Below are positions 18,123-26,540 of a stretch of DNA of 64,000 nucleotides, piece after piece. The notes beneath the pieces were generated by a model that searched no databases, was not told where the DNA came from, and worked only from the letters and a program-made list of their open reading frames with translations. A program made the position numbers and the translations under genes. Source of the DNA: UBA7434 sp042090785 (GTDB lineage: Bacteria; Pseudomonadota; Gammaproteobacteria; Pseudomonadales; UBA7434). The DNA lies in NCBI GenBank assembly GCA_042090785.1, contig JBELIP010000009.1, positions 1-64,000 on the forward strand, in the 5' to 3' direction. Within the stretch, counting starts at the first letter, position 1. Each line of letters starts with the position of its first letter.

Positions 18123-18349
18123 AATCCCGCTTTGAAAAGTCTTTTTATTGATAAAAAGATAAACGTAAAAACAAAACCTGCTAGCGCCATAGCGGCAACA
18201 ATTAATATCGCAACGCTCAACAATAACAACACCTGCTTTACTGGAATACCGACAATAACAATTAGACCATATATAATGGCTAACAATGCCCCGAACCCAA
18301 GCAGTAATGTCTTTATGCGCTGGCTCTTTTTCGTTTTAAACAGACGCAT
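18110..18349 (-). CDS. Small two-helix membrane protein
   Basis: 79 aa from the ATG at 18349, which has AGGAG at good spacing. A basic N-terminus (RLFKTKKSQRIK) precedes a helix at about residues 14-34 (TLLLGFGALLAIIYGLIVIV) and a second at about 38-68 (VLLLLSVAILIVAAMALAGF). A basic tail (KRLFKAGFKNK) follows. Positive charges at both ends predict both termini in the cytoplasm. The plus-strand frame over the same stretch lacks these features. No family is recognised. It follows the alpha/beta hydrolase gene on the same strand. Confidence 0.65.
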   Translation of the reverse strand: MRLFKTKKSQRIKTLLLGFGALLAIIYGLIVIVGIPVKQVLLLLSVAILIVAAMALAGFVFTFIFLSIKRLFKAGFKNK

Positions 18350-18413
18350 CAAAATAGCTCCTAATAACTCTTAATTAATTCCCAATTCTCGGTTATTCGC
18401 AACAACTTATAAT

Positions 18414-19292
18414 TTACCCGGTAAAAAATTTTGTCGCTTGCAATGCTAAACTTTGGCAATGTTTAGTTTGCATATGCATATGGTGACCTCCTTCATGTAA
18501 CACCATAGTGATATTTTCACGCCCCTTAACCGCCGCTTTTGATTGCTCCCAGTCAAACAGTCCCTCTTTAGCGAGGATGATTAAACAAGGAATATCCAAC
18601 GCAGCCCAGAAGGCCTGCTGATGGAATTTATTGAGTTTAAATGCAGAATCGCCTGCAGCTCTGGGGTCGTGCCGCCATACATAAGCACCCTTTTCTGCAA
18701 AGCCTTTTGCAGGCGCTATAGCGCGCTCAGCTATAGGTAAGCATTCTTTAGCGCTAAGGTCTACTTTCACGATACGTCGCTCAACAGCTTCGTCAATTGA
18801 TAGCATTAACCTCGAGGGCTTCTGATAATAACTTCGTTGATCACGTAAATAGCGTGATAAATTTTTCGGCGCATCGGTTTCTTTAGTGTCCAACGAGAGC
18901 GCGCAATCAAGCATCAGCAAACGCTCAACTCGCTCTGGCATTGACGCTGCAAGCAGCAAGCCAACAAAGGCGCCACGCGAATGAGTCAGCAGTTGAAAAG
19001 ATGGCCACTCAAGCGTATCGGCTATGGCAAGAATATCTAACAAATCATCCCAAATGTTATAGGAACCGTGTTGGCTTCTATGATCACTTTCGCCATTACC
19101 AGCAAAGTCTAAGGCAACTATTTCGCAGTCTTTTATTAATGGCGCTATTGCACAGAAGCTTGCACTATTGTCTAGCCAGCCATGCAAAGCAATAACACGA
19201 TGCTTGTTTCCAACACCCCACTGTTGTGCTGCAATCGTCATTTCATTGACGAAAAATTTTCGCTCTATTGGTGCCGATAGTAAGCGGGACAT
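18414..19292 (-). CDS. Alpha/beta hydrolase
   Basis: 292 aa, cytoplasmic. The fold is shown by ALHGWLDNSASF (oxyanion region, residues 34-45) and IVALDFAGNGESDHRS. The nucleophile elbow is LLTHSRGAFVGLL, and DCALSLD follows. The catalytic His lies in VLHEGGHHMHMQ near residue 268. The elbow is T-H-S-R-G rather than the usual G-x-S-x-G, but the Ser remains. The substrate is unknown; family members are esterases or C-C hydrolases. It lies 42 bases downstream of sixA on the same strand. Confidence 0.85.
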   Translation of the reverse strand: MSRLLSAPIERKFFVNEMTIAAQQWGVGNKHRVIALHGWLDNSASFCAIAPLIKDCEIVALDFAGNGESDHRSQHGSYNIWDDLLDILAIADTLEWPSFQLLTHSRGAFVGLLLAASMPERVERLLMLDCALSLDTKETDAPKNLSRYLRDQRSYYQKPSRLMLSIDEAVERRIVKVDLSAKECLPIAERAIAPAKGFAEKGAYVWRHDPRAAGDSAFKLNKFHQQAFWAALDIPCLIILAKEGLFDWEQSKAAVKGRENITMVLHEGGHHMHMQTKHCQSLALQATKFFTG

Positions 19293-19334
19293 TAAAGTTC
19301 CTTAAATAAAGTAGTCGCTAGCTAAGCGCTGGAG

Positions 19335-19868
19335 TTAGTAAGCGGGATGATGTAAAAGTGAATCTAACTCGGCACAACCTTGAGCAATGACTTCAGCATG
19401 CATTATGGCAAGCGAAGAAGGAGAAAAAGGGAAATTATCTGTACCACCGAGTTTAAAACTATCTGCCCCTTGAACCACCCAGTCAAGCAAACAAGAAACC
19501 AAAGGCTGATGACTAATGAGTAAAACAGTTTCATAAGGTAGTGAATCTAACCATTTGCATACCATATGCGGGATGTTATCACCTAGTAAATGGTTATTCG
19601 GGGCTAAATGAATGGCGCAGCCATCTTCAACATCTAGGCCATTTAGCGAAGCTAGCGTATCGGATACCGCTTTTGCAGTCTGCTGAGTTCGAGTAAAAGG
19701 GCTATAAAAGATGGCATCAAGACCTTTACCCTTTAACAACAGGGCTTTATGCAATGTTTTAGCAGCCTCACAACTATGCTGAATACCATAATCTGTAAGG
19801 ACGCGACTAGCATCATCATCAAGACCGTATTCGGCTTCGCCGTGACGCAATATTGCTATGGTTCTCAT
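19335..19868 (-). CDS. sixA: Phosphohistidine phosphatase SixA
   Basis: 177 aa, histidine phosphatase superfamily. The N-terminal motif AILRHGEAEYG carries the catalytic RHG at residues 8-10. FYSPFTRTQQTAKAVSD gives the second Arg, and LLISHQPLVSCLLDWV the second His. SixA removes phosphate from histidine-containing phosphotransfer proteins, including PTS components in E. coli. The gene follows gpsA after about 108 bases on the same strand, a pairing also seen in Pseudomonas-type genomes. Confidence 0.88.
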   Translation of the reverse strand: MRTIAILRHGEAEYGLDDDASRVLTDYGIQHSCEAAKTLHKALLLKGKGLDAIFYSPFTRTQQTAKAVSDTLASLNGLDVEDGCAIHLAPNNHLLGDNIPHMVCKWLDSLPYETVLLISHQPLVSCLLDWVVQGADSFKLGGTDNFPFSPSSLAIMHAEVIAQGCAELDSLLHHPAY

Positions 19869-19976
19869 TTACTTTTTCTCAGGAGTTTACGCAACTCGAA
19901 TTATTCAACTCAATCTATACAAGTTAATCTATAGAACGGGGCTTACTTAAATAGGCCTCAGCATAAAATATGGAAG

Positions 19977-21017
19977 TTAGTCTCCGCCTGTTAAAAACTC
20001 AACATCTTCGCTTTGCTCGCCCAGCATAAGCTGACTAATGGTTTCTGCAACACTCATTTTGTTGAATAGAATCTCATATAGACCAGACGCGAGCGGCATA
20101 TACACATTGTTATCATCGGCTTTGGATTTAACCAACTTTAAAGTATTAACCCCTTCGGCAACCTGTCCTAACTCTTCGGTGGCTTGCTGTAAAGTTTTAC
20201 CGCTACCAATAGCAAAGCCCACTTGATAATTACGAGACAAAGAAGAAGAGCAAGTAACAATTAAATCACCCACACCTGCAAGCCCAAGAAAGGTCATTGG
20301 GTTAGCCCCCATGCTCACAGCAAAACGACTCATTTCTGCCAAGCTACGCGTCATTAACATTGCTCGCGTGTTATCGCCAAGATTCATGGCTGCACCTAAA
20401 CCTGAAATAATGGCATAAATATTTTTTAAAGCGCCGCTTAATTCTACACCGTATAAATCACGGCTTCCGTACACTCTAAAATAGCTGCAATGCAAAGCGC
20501 TTTGAACATTTTCAATTAACGAAGTGTTGCTACTGGCAACAACGGTCCCAGTTAAATGTTTAGCAGCAATTTCCTTTGCTAGGTTTGGCCCACTCAAAAC
20601 ACCGAGTGGGATTTCGGGTAACGCCTCACGAAGCACTTGACTCATTAATTTAAAATCTAATTTTTCAATATCATTTTGGTGCTCAATACCTTTGGTTGTA
20701 CTAATCACCATCGTGTCTTTGCTAATATACTTTGCAAGCTCAACACTGACTTCTCGACAAGAGCCACTGGGCACAGCAACAAATATCATATCTGCATCTA
20801 CAATAGCCTGCTCAATACATGTTGTTGCATGCACTTTGTCGTTTAACACATAGCCGGGCAAGTAGTAACTATTTTTATGCTCACGGTTAATCTCGTCTGC
20901 ACGCTCAGTGTTACGCAGCCAGAGCATTGCATGATGGCCATTGTCTGCAACTAAGTTGCACAGCGTAGTGCCAAAACTACCACCACCAAGGACAGCAATG
21001 CGATAGGTATGATTCAT
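19977..21017 (-). CDS. gpsA: Glycerol-3-phosphate dehydrogenase [NAD(P)+]
   Basis: 346 aa, cytoplasmic. It makes sn-glycerol 3-phosphate for phospholipid synthesis. The Rossmann motif IAVLGGGSFGTTLCNLVADN is at residues 7-26, with VFVAVPSG-type contacts. GVLSGPNLAKEIA and VELSGALKNIYAIISGLGAA carry the catalytic Lys. GLAGVGDLIVTCSSSLSRN carries the substrate-binding residues. Length and motifs match the family. A terminator separates it from htpG upstream. Confidence 0.96.
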   Translation of the reverse strand: MNHTYRIAVLGGGSFGTTLCNLVADNGHHAMLWLRNTERADEINREHKNSYYLPGYVLNDKVHATTCIEQAIVDADMIFVAVPSGSCREVSVELAKYISKDTMVISTTKGIEHQNDIEKLDFKLMSQVLREALPEIPLGVLSGPNLAKEIAAKHLTGTVVASSNTSLIENVQSALHCSYFRVYGSRDLYGVELSGALKNIYAIISGLGAAMNLGDNTRAMLMTRSLAEMSRFAVSMGANPMTFLGLAGVGDLIVTCSSSLSRNYQVGFAIGSGKTLQQATEELGQVAEGVNTLKLVKSKADDNNVYMPLASGLYEILFNKMSVAETISQLMLGEQSEDVEFLTGGD

Positions 21018-21062
21018 TAATTAGATCCCGAATACGACTAGCATTTTTGATTTATTCGTCAT

Positions 21063-21101
21063 TAAAAAAACGCCCATGGCATAACCATAGGCGTATTTTT
21101 T
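21063..21101 (-). terminator. Intrinsic terminator after htpG
   Basis: The stem ACGCCCATGG / CCATAGGCGT has one mismatch and the loop CATAA. It is flanked by A7 on the left and T6 on the right, so it has a T-tract in both directions. It lies about 80 bases after the htpG stop and before gpsA, so its main job is likely to end htpG transcripts on the minus strand. Confidence 0.8.
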
Positions 21102-21174
21102 GATACTAACGTTTTTACTGTCCACTGCCAATAGCCGGCTTAAAAACAGCTAGAAACAGAATTAACAGCTGCTA

Positions 21175-23118
21175 CTAACTGCTTAGTTCTAATAAAAGCT
21201 TGTTCAATCTTGCAACAAAGCTTGCTGGATCCTCTAAGCTATCACCCGCAGCAAGCATGGCCTGATCAAAAAGCAGTCGACTTAAATCGCCAAAACGGCT
21301 CTCATCGGCTTCTTGGTCTAAACGGCTAACCAATGGATGACTAGGGTTTAATTCAAGTATTGGTTTACTTGCAGGTAACTCTTGCCCTGCGGCTTCCATA
21401 ATGCGACGCATTTGCGCGCCCATATCGTGATCACCAACCACTAGACATGCTGGTGAATCAGTAAGGCGGTTGGTCACACGGACAGTTTCAACTTCATTAG
21501 ACAAGATAGCTTGTACGCGCTCAACCATATCTTTATTATCTTCTGAAAGCTTCTCTTGTTCTTTTTTATCTTCTTCGTCATCCAAGCTGCCTAAATCAAG
21601 TTCGCCTTTAGCAACATCTTGTAAATGCTTGCCATCAAACTCCATCATGTGACTCATTAACCAATCATCGATACGATCATGAAGTAATAAGACTTCGATC
21701 CCTTTCTTTCTAAATACTTCAAGGTAAGGGCTGTTCTTAGCGGTAGTAAAGTTTTCTGCCGCAACATAATAGATTTTCTCTTGACCCTCTTTCATGCGGG
21801 CAACATAGTCTTCTAACGACTGGTTTTGCTCGTCGGTTTCGTTATGGGTTGTTGAAAAACGTAATAGCTTCGAAATCTTTTCTTTATTAGCAATATCTTC
21901 GGCAGGGCCTTCTTTCAATACACTACCAAATGACTGCCAAAATGCGGCATATTCTTCGGGCGCATTTTTTGCCATTTTCTCTAGCATATCGAGCGCACGT
22001 TTAGTCAGTGCATTGCGCATGCTTTCGGTGGTTGCATCTTGCTGCAATATTTCTCGCGATACGTTAAGGGGTAAATCGTTAGAGTCAACCACACCTTTTA
22101 TAAAGCGAAGGTATACCGGTAAAAACTGCTCAGCATCATCCATAATGAATGTACGCTGTACATAAAGCTTTAAGCCTCTAGCGCCATCACGGTTCCACAA
22201 ATCCATAGGCGGCTTTGATGGGATATATAATAGGCTGGTGTATTCAAACTTACCTTCAACGCGGTTGTGGCTCCATTTAATAGGGTCTTCATAATCGTGC
22301 GATAACGATTTATAAAACTCTTTATATTCATCTTCTGACACTTCACTGCGAGGACGTGTCCACAATGCCGTTGCATCATTAATAGCTTCAAATTCGGGCG
22401 CTGCATCTTCTGCCACTTCGGCCTCAGCCTCATCGCCCATAGGTGGCGTAGACTGTTTTTTCATCATTACTGGAATTGCAATATGATCTGAGTATTTTTT
22501 AACAATACTGCGTAAACGCCAGTTATCGGCAAAATCATTTTCATCGTCTCTTAAATGTAGAACAACCGTGGTACCACGACCTTCTTTTTCGACAGCAGCA
22601 ATTTGGAAATCGGCATCACCTGTCGACTCCCAATAAATACCATTGGTTTTATCTGCACCAGCACGACGAGTAAACACTTCAACACGGTCAGCAACAATGA
22701 ATGCTGAATAAAAGCCAACACCAAATTGACCGATTAACTGACTATCTTGCTTCTGGTCGCCAGTCAAGTTTTTTAGGAACTCAGCAGTACCTGATTTAGC
22801 AATCGTTCCAAGGTTGTTAATCACCTCATCACGCGACATACCAATGCCATTATCGCTAATAGTCACAGAGTTAGCTTCTTTGTCGAATTCAATGGTAATA
22901 GCTAAGTCACCATCACCTTCAAAGAGTGAATCATCCTTTAAGGCTTCAAAACGCAACTTGTCGGCGGCATCCGAAGCATTAGAAACAAGCTCTCTAAGGA
23001 AAATCTCTTTATTACTGTAAAGCGAATGAATCATCAGTTGCAGAAGCTGTTTAGCCTCAGCCTGAAAGCCCATTGTTTCTTTGGGTTGTTCGCTTGCCAT
23101 ATTCGTCGATGCTGTCAT
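21175..23118 (-). CDS. htpG: Molecular chaperone HtpG (Hsp90)
   Basis: 647 aa cytosolic Hsp90. The N-terminal GHKL ATPase has LRELVSNASDAADKLRFEAL, ISDNGIGMSRDEVINNLGTI and GQFGVGFYSAFIVADRV. The middle domain (LYIPSKPPMDLW, GVVDSNDLPLNVSREILQ) holds the conserved Arg of the catalytic loop. The C-terminal dimerisation domain ends LNKLLLELSS. A sigma-32-like promoter lies about 100 bases upstream and an intrinsic terminator follows, so it is probably a single-gene heat-shock unit. Confidence 0.98.
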   Translation of the reverse strand: MTASTNMASEQPKETMGFQAEAKQLLQLMIHSLYSNKEIFLRELVSNASDAADKLRFEALKDDSLFEGDGDLAITIEFDKEANSVTISDNGIGMSRDEVINNLGTIAKSGTAEFLKNLTGDQKQDSQLIGQFGVGFYSAFIVADRVEVFTRRAGADKTNGIYWESTGDADFQIAAVEKEGRGTTVVLHLRDDENDFADNWRLRSIVKKYSDHIAIPVMMKKQSTPPMGDEAEAEVAEDAAPEFEAINDATALWTRPRSEVSEDEYKEFYKSLSHDYEDPIKWSHNRVEGKFEYTSLLYIPSKPPMDLWNRDGARGLKLYVQRTFIMDDAEQFLPVYLRFIKGVVDSNDLPLNVSREILQQDATTESMRNALTKRALDMLEKMAKNAPEEYAAFWQSFGSVLKEGPAEDIANKEKISKLLRFSTTHNETDEQNQSLEDYVARMKEGQEKIYYVAAENFTTAKNSPYLEVFRKKGIEVLLLHDRIDDWLMSHMMEFDGKHLQDVAKGELDLGSLDDEEDKKEQEKLSEDNKDMVERVQAILSNEVETVRVTNRLTDSPACLVVGDHDMGAQMRRIMEAAGQELPASKPILELNPSHPLVSRLDQEADESRFGDLSRLLFDQAMLAAGDSLEDPASFVARLNKLLLELSS

Positions 23119-23211
23119 TACTGCCTCACTTTATGTTTATAAAATCAATTACCGATGTGTACTTAACTCTTAAAGCTACAAACAATGCTTTTTAAGCCAT
23201 GCGTTGCACAG

Positions 23212-23239
23212 ATATGGAGCCATTAGACGTTATTTCAAC
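23212..23239 (-). promoter_or_regulatory. Likely sigma-32 heat-shock promoter of htpG
   Basis: Read on the minus strand, GTTGAAA (23239-23233) and CTCCATAT (23219-23212) are separated by 13 bases. The sigma-32 consensus is CTTGAAA, 13-14 bases, CCCCATnT, so 6 of 7 and 6 of 7 informative positions agree. It is placed about 95 bases upstream of the htpG ATG, a fitting place for a heat-shock gene. The assignment is by eye. Confidence 0.6.
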
Positions 23240-23965
23240 CGTGATAAAGGCTTTTTTTCTATGTTGGTTTTTTTATATCCAGACCTTTACCCTCATTGAT
23301 TAGTTTGAGCGTTAGCTACACTGTCATACTGGTGAAATAGAACGGCTTTAACATTCAATTACATTTAAAAATGAATAGTTAATGTATATTTAGAACTGAA
23401 GCTCATATTACCCGAACATCCCCTTGCTTGAGCGGCAAGTATCGACAAGCTACTGCCATTGACGGCATGCAGATCAGCGATTGACGGTCTGAGAGTAAAG
23501 AGCTGCAGTGAAGGCTTGGAGTAAAGCATTGGTAATGAAACTTTTAAATCAGGTAAAGCTCATAAAGACAACAAGGCTATAAGTTACATTAGATTTGAAG
23601 TTTAATAAATTGAAAGTAGACCATTTTTTGAATCATAACGACTAAGCGCTCCCTGGTAGGTGTGCCGTCGTTTGGTTCAATGAATCAGCCGATTACTGTG
23701 TGCTATAGCTGCCTCTACAGTTACAGCATCGGTAGTCGTTTCCTAAATAGCGCTTTCTAAGTAGCTTACACAGTAGATTCAACAGTAGCTTCCTTAATTG
23801 CACCACAACCCTAATCTCACCACTATAACCCCAATAGCATACACACTTAGGCTATTATCCAGCGATTCATTTGGGTAAATATCCAGCAAATCATTAAATC
23901 CCATCATCAACAGGAAACTTGTTGGCTACAAACTCATAAAAGATGAATTTTCAACAGCTTAGCAG

Positions 23966-23994
23966 TTGACCTGCGGGACGAGCTTCTCTATAGT
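23966..23994 (+). promoter_or_regulatory. Sigma-70 promoter of tRNA-Arg
   Basis: TTGACC at 23966-23971 and TATAGT at 23989-23994 are exactly 17 bases apart. The next bases (ACGCGCCC) form a GC-rich discriminator typical of stringently controlled stable-RNA promoters. The tRNA begins about 46 bases after the predicted start. Confidence 0.7.
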
Positions 23995-24046
23995 ACGCGC
24001 CCTCTCAGACGATACTTATTTGAGATAGTGTTCCAAATTCCGACAC

Positions 24047-24123
24047 GCGCTCGTAGCTCAGCTGGATAGAGTACCTGGCTACGAACTAGGGGGTCGCAGG
24101 TTCGACTCCTGCCGAGCGCGCCA
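24047..24123 (+). tRNA. tRNA-Arg, anticodon ACG
   Basis: 77 bases with a complete cloverleaf. The acceptor stem is GCGCTCG/CGAGCGC. The D-arm is GCTCAGCTGGATAGAGT, the anticodon stem is CCTGG/CTAGG with loop CTACGAA, and the T-arm is GCAGG-TTCGACT-CCTGC. The CCA end is encoded (24121-24123). Anticodon ACG is at 24081-24083. It closely resembles E. coli tRNA-Arg(ACG), whose A34 is converted to inosine by TadA so that it reads CGU, CGC and CGA. Confidence 0.97.
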
Positions 24124-24233
24124 TATTCTGTTAATATTTGCATGAATTTTCGCGAGCATGCTTAAAAAACAATAAACGCTATTTGATCCTCTGCTTTAGC
24201 AACTCGCTTGTAGCACTAAACGGCATCATTTTT

Positions 24234-25007
24234 ATGTCCAAGTTACCCGCCGCGTACCAATTTATTGACCTTTCTGACTACGGACGACCTGTCGCTCGCT
24301 GGATTGCTAACAGTTTTAAAAACACTCGCATTACCCCTATTCATGTCACTGTCATGTTTATCATTGCAGGTTTATTAGCAATTGTTAGCATGCTTAATCA
24401 TCAATATTGGCTTGCCGCTTTTTTCCTTGTTTTAAAATCCATTCTCGATGCAGCCGATGGTGAATTGGCGAGAATCAAAAACACGCCATCCTATACTGGC
24501 CGCTACTTTGATTCAGTGTCAGATATCCTATTAAATGCCTTATTCCTTTTGACCATAGGCTATATCACCGAAGGGGCATTACTTATAACCGCTTTGGCTT
24601 TTTGCGGCACCCAATTACAAGGTACGCTTTATAATTACTACTATGTGATATTGCGTAATAAAGTGGATGGCGACAAGACCAGCCGAGTATTTGAGGAAGG
24701 CATACCTACAGCGCTGCCTGGCGAAAAGCAGCTGCATGTCGATCGCTTATTTTGGATGTATAACGTTTGTTACGGGCTTTTTGATAAAGCCATACAAACG
24801 CTCGATAAGAATGCAGAACAAGCCGACCACTACCCTAAATGGTTTATGACCGCCCTGTCCTGTTTTGGGCTAGGTTTTCAACTGCTCATTATTGCTGTCA
24901 TGCTCTGCCTTGGCTTAGCTGACGCTATATTGCCGTTCTTTATTGCTTTTACGGCATTGATTGCTGTTTTTATTGGTATTCGTAAAGCCATTAATCAAGA
25001 AGCTTAA
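24234..25007 (+). CDS. CDP-alcohol phosphatidyltransferase family protein
   Basis: About 257 aa integral membrane enzyme. The full family motif D-x2-DG-x2-AR-x8-G-x3-D-x3-D is present, starting DAADGELAR near residue 78 and ending FDSVSD. This site binds Mg2+ and the CDP-linked lipid. Several hydrophobic helices flank it (VMFIIAGLLAIVSML; LLIIAVMLCLGLADAI). The ATG at 24234 gives a family-like N-terminus (MSKLPAAYQFIDLSDYGRP); a TTG at 24138 just after the tRNA would add 32 residues. Which alcohol it uses (inositol-phosphate, glycerol-phosphate or other) cannot be read from sequence. It may be partly transcribed from the tRNA promoter, since no terminator lies between. Confidence 0.85.
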   Translation: MSKLPAAYQFIDLSDYGRPVARWIANSFKNTRITPIHVTVMFIIAGLLAIVSMLNHQYWLAAFFLVLKSILDAADGELARIKNTPSYTGRYFDSVSDILLNALFLLTIGYITEGALLITALAFCGTQLQGTLYNYYYVILRNKVDGDKTSRVFEEGIPTALPGEKQLHVDRLFWMYNVCYGLFDKAIQTLDKNAEQADHYPKWFMTALSCFGLGFQLLIIAVMLCLGLADAILPFFIAFTALIAVFIGIRKAINQEA

Positions 25008-25043
25008 CTTTATATATCGCAGCCTACCTGTCTGTTTTCATAT

Positions 25044-25658
25044 CTACATACCATTACGGTATACGCCAAGACTACTTTCATCGCTAGACCTAATATCTTT
25101 AAAAGCTTTACCATAGCTGAGTAATAACTTAAGACAATAATCCAAGCGGCCCTCTAGATAATGCTGAGATTTTTCATCATTATCGTTGGCATCGGCATTA
25201 AATATCGATTCAACATGGCGAACAATTAAATGCTCGGGTAAATAACAGATACGATTATTTTTATAACTACTCATACGTAGTTCTGCAATGGGGTAAGCAC
25301 CACCATCGCCAGAAGAAACAGCCACCAATAAAGCCGGCTTATGGGCCAGCTCACCGTTACCCCACATTAGAAAAAAGTTTTTTAAACCTGCTGGCACCAT
25401 GCCATGCCATTCCGGTGCAATAATAACCAAAGCATCACTACTGGCTAGCTGCTCAGCAATAGGTGCTAAACGTTGCTGCCAAGCCTCATCGCCAGACCAA
25501 ATAGCATCATCCCAAAGAGGCAATGGGTTATCAGCCAAATCGAATACATAAGTTTCGTGGCAAGCCGTTAACGCCAAAAGAGATTGAGAAATAACATTAG
25601 CCATTTTTTTACTTTGGCTGGTAGCCCTGTGACTACCCGATATAATACTGATTTTCAT
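25044..25658 (-). CDS. NAD(P)H-dependent FMN reductase-like flavoprotein
   Basis: 204 aa from the ATG at 25658; a longer reading from 25763 adds a 35-residue hydrophobic tail without homology. MKISIISGSHRATSQSKKMA is the FMN phosphate loop of the flavodoxin-like fold. VIIAPEWHGMVPAGLKNFF and VAVSSGDGGAYP are the typical loops of the NADPH-dependent FMN reductase/azoreductase group. In many members the first loop reads PEYN-G; here it is PEWHG. It is a cytoplasmic reductase with unknown acceptor, convergent with the CDP-alcohol transferase gene. Confidence 0.82.
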   Translation of the reverse strand: MKISIISGSHRATSQSKKMANVISQSLLALTACHETYVFDLADNPLPLWDDAIWSGDEAWQQRLAPIAEQLASSDALVIIAPEWHGMVPAGLKNFFLMWGNGELAHKPALLVAVSSGDGGAYPIAELRMSSYKNNRICYLPEHLIVRHVESIFNADANDNDEKSQHYLEGRLDYCLKLLLSYGKAFKDIRSSDESSLGVYRNGM

Positions 25659-25803
25659 AAGGGTGTATTCTCTCGATAATGGTTTAAAATTCGAATAATC
25701 GCAAAAATATAATAGATAACGAATAAAGCATCTAAAAATTAAACAATAGACAGCTTGGAACAATTATTACGATAAAAGCCAATAAAGTGTATCATTGAAT
25801 GTA

Positions 25804-26457
25804 ATGAATAAATTAAACGAATCATTGAACGCGAGCAGTCATAATACCTACACTCCACTAAGGTATTTACCCTTAATCGTGCTTGGCATATTCATTGTCG
25901 CGCTAATATTTATTTTTACTCAAAGCCAACTACAAACGTCATGGCGTTTTGACCGTCACTTATTCAGCCAGCAGCCTTTGCAAGCTCTAAGTCATGCCCT
26001 TGTTCACCTTAATACCCAGCATCTAGCCCTCAATATCGCAGGCCTTTTAACTATAGGTCTATTGTTTTCTTCTGCTTTTAGGTCGCTTTGGTGGATCGCT
26101 GCACTTGCCGCCTCAGCAATAGCCTCAGCCTATGGGGTCTTTTACTACAGCCTAGAAACCGATTGGTTAGTCGGTTTATCTGGCGCTTTACATGGCCTGT
26201 TTGTCTATGCCGTTCTTCGCTCACGGGCAAGCTTTATTTGGATCGCTGCGCTCGTCATTAAACTTACTGTTGAACAAAAGCCCGACTGGTTGCCGGCAAA
26301 TAATATGAGTCAATTTACCGAACAAATCATCAACAACCCAGTTATTGTTGATGCTCACTTATGGGGCGCCATTGGTGGTCTGGTGTTCTTCTTGATTGCC
26401 AGAAGTTTTGCAACACTGTTAGTTATTATTGAGCTCAATAGAAAAGAGAAGATATAA
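25804..26457 (+). CDS. rrtA: Rhombosortase-like rhomboid protease
   Basis: About 217 aa with roughly six membrane helices. The catalytic Ser lies in GLSGALHGLFVYAVL and the catalytic His in DAHLWGAIGGLVFF. The conserved H-x-N near the second helix is HLNTQHLALNIAG. This arrangement, with short loops and the GLSGxLHG motif, fits rhombosortases, which cleave GlyGly-CTERM sorting tails of surface proteins, often those sent through type II secretion. The codon at 25795 is TTG and the ATG at 25804 is preferred. No GlyGly-CTERM substrate is visible in the window. Confidence 0.75.
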   Translation: MNKLNESLNASSHNTYTPLRYLPLIVLGIFIVALIFIFTQSQLQTSWRFDRHLFSQQPLQALSHALVHLNTQHLALNIAGLLTIGLLFSSAFRSLWWIAALAASAIASAYGVFYYSLETDWLVGLSGALHGLFVYAVLRSRASFIWIAALVIKLTVEQKPDWLPANNMSQFTEQIINNPVIVDAHLWGAIGGLVFFLIARSFATLLVIIELNRKEKI

Positions 26458-26540
26458 ACTACAGCTAAGTTAAGAGCTAACGCATTGGTTATTTTTCTCA
26501 TACTCACAATACTTCCGCTCCTTAAGTGTCAGGTTAATCC

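Larger units (their letters stand above)
23119..24046. other. 928-base non-coding stretch upstream of tRNA-Arg
   Basis: No open frame of at least 60 codons and no recognisable gene. The left end holds the htpG promoter and the right end the tRNA promoter. Between them I see the close direct repeat TATCCAGCGATTCATT (23856-23871) / TATCCAGCAAATCATT (23880-23895), and two copies of ATTGACGG around 23459-23489. The rest looks like unstructured intergenic or decayed sequence. An unannotated small RNA cannot be ruled out. Confidence 0.5.

Noticed and set aside
18132..18374. 80-codon plus-strand frame opposite the small membrane protein
   Set aside because: The minus-strand reading has an AGGAG site and two clean helices with flanking charges; the plus-strand one does not.
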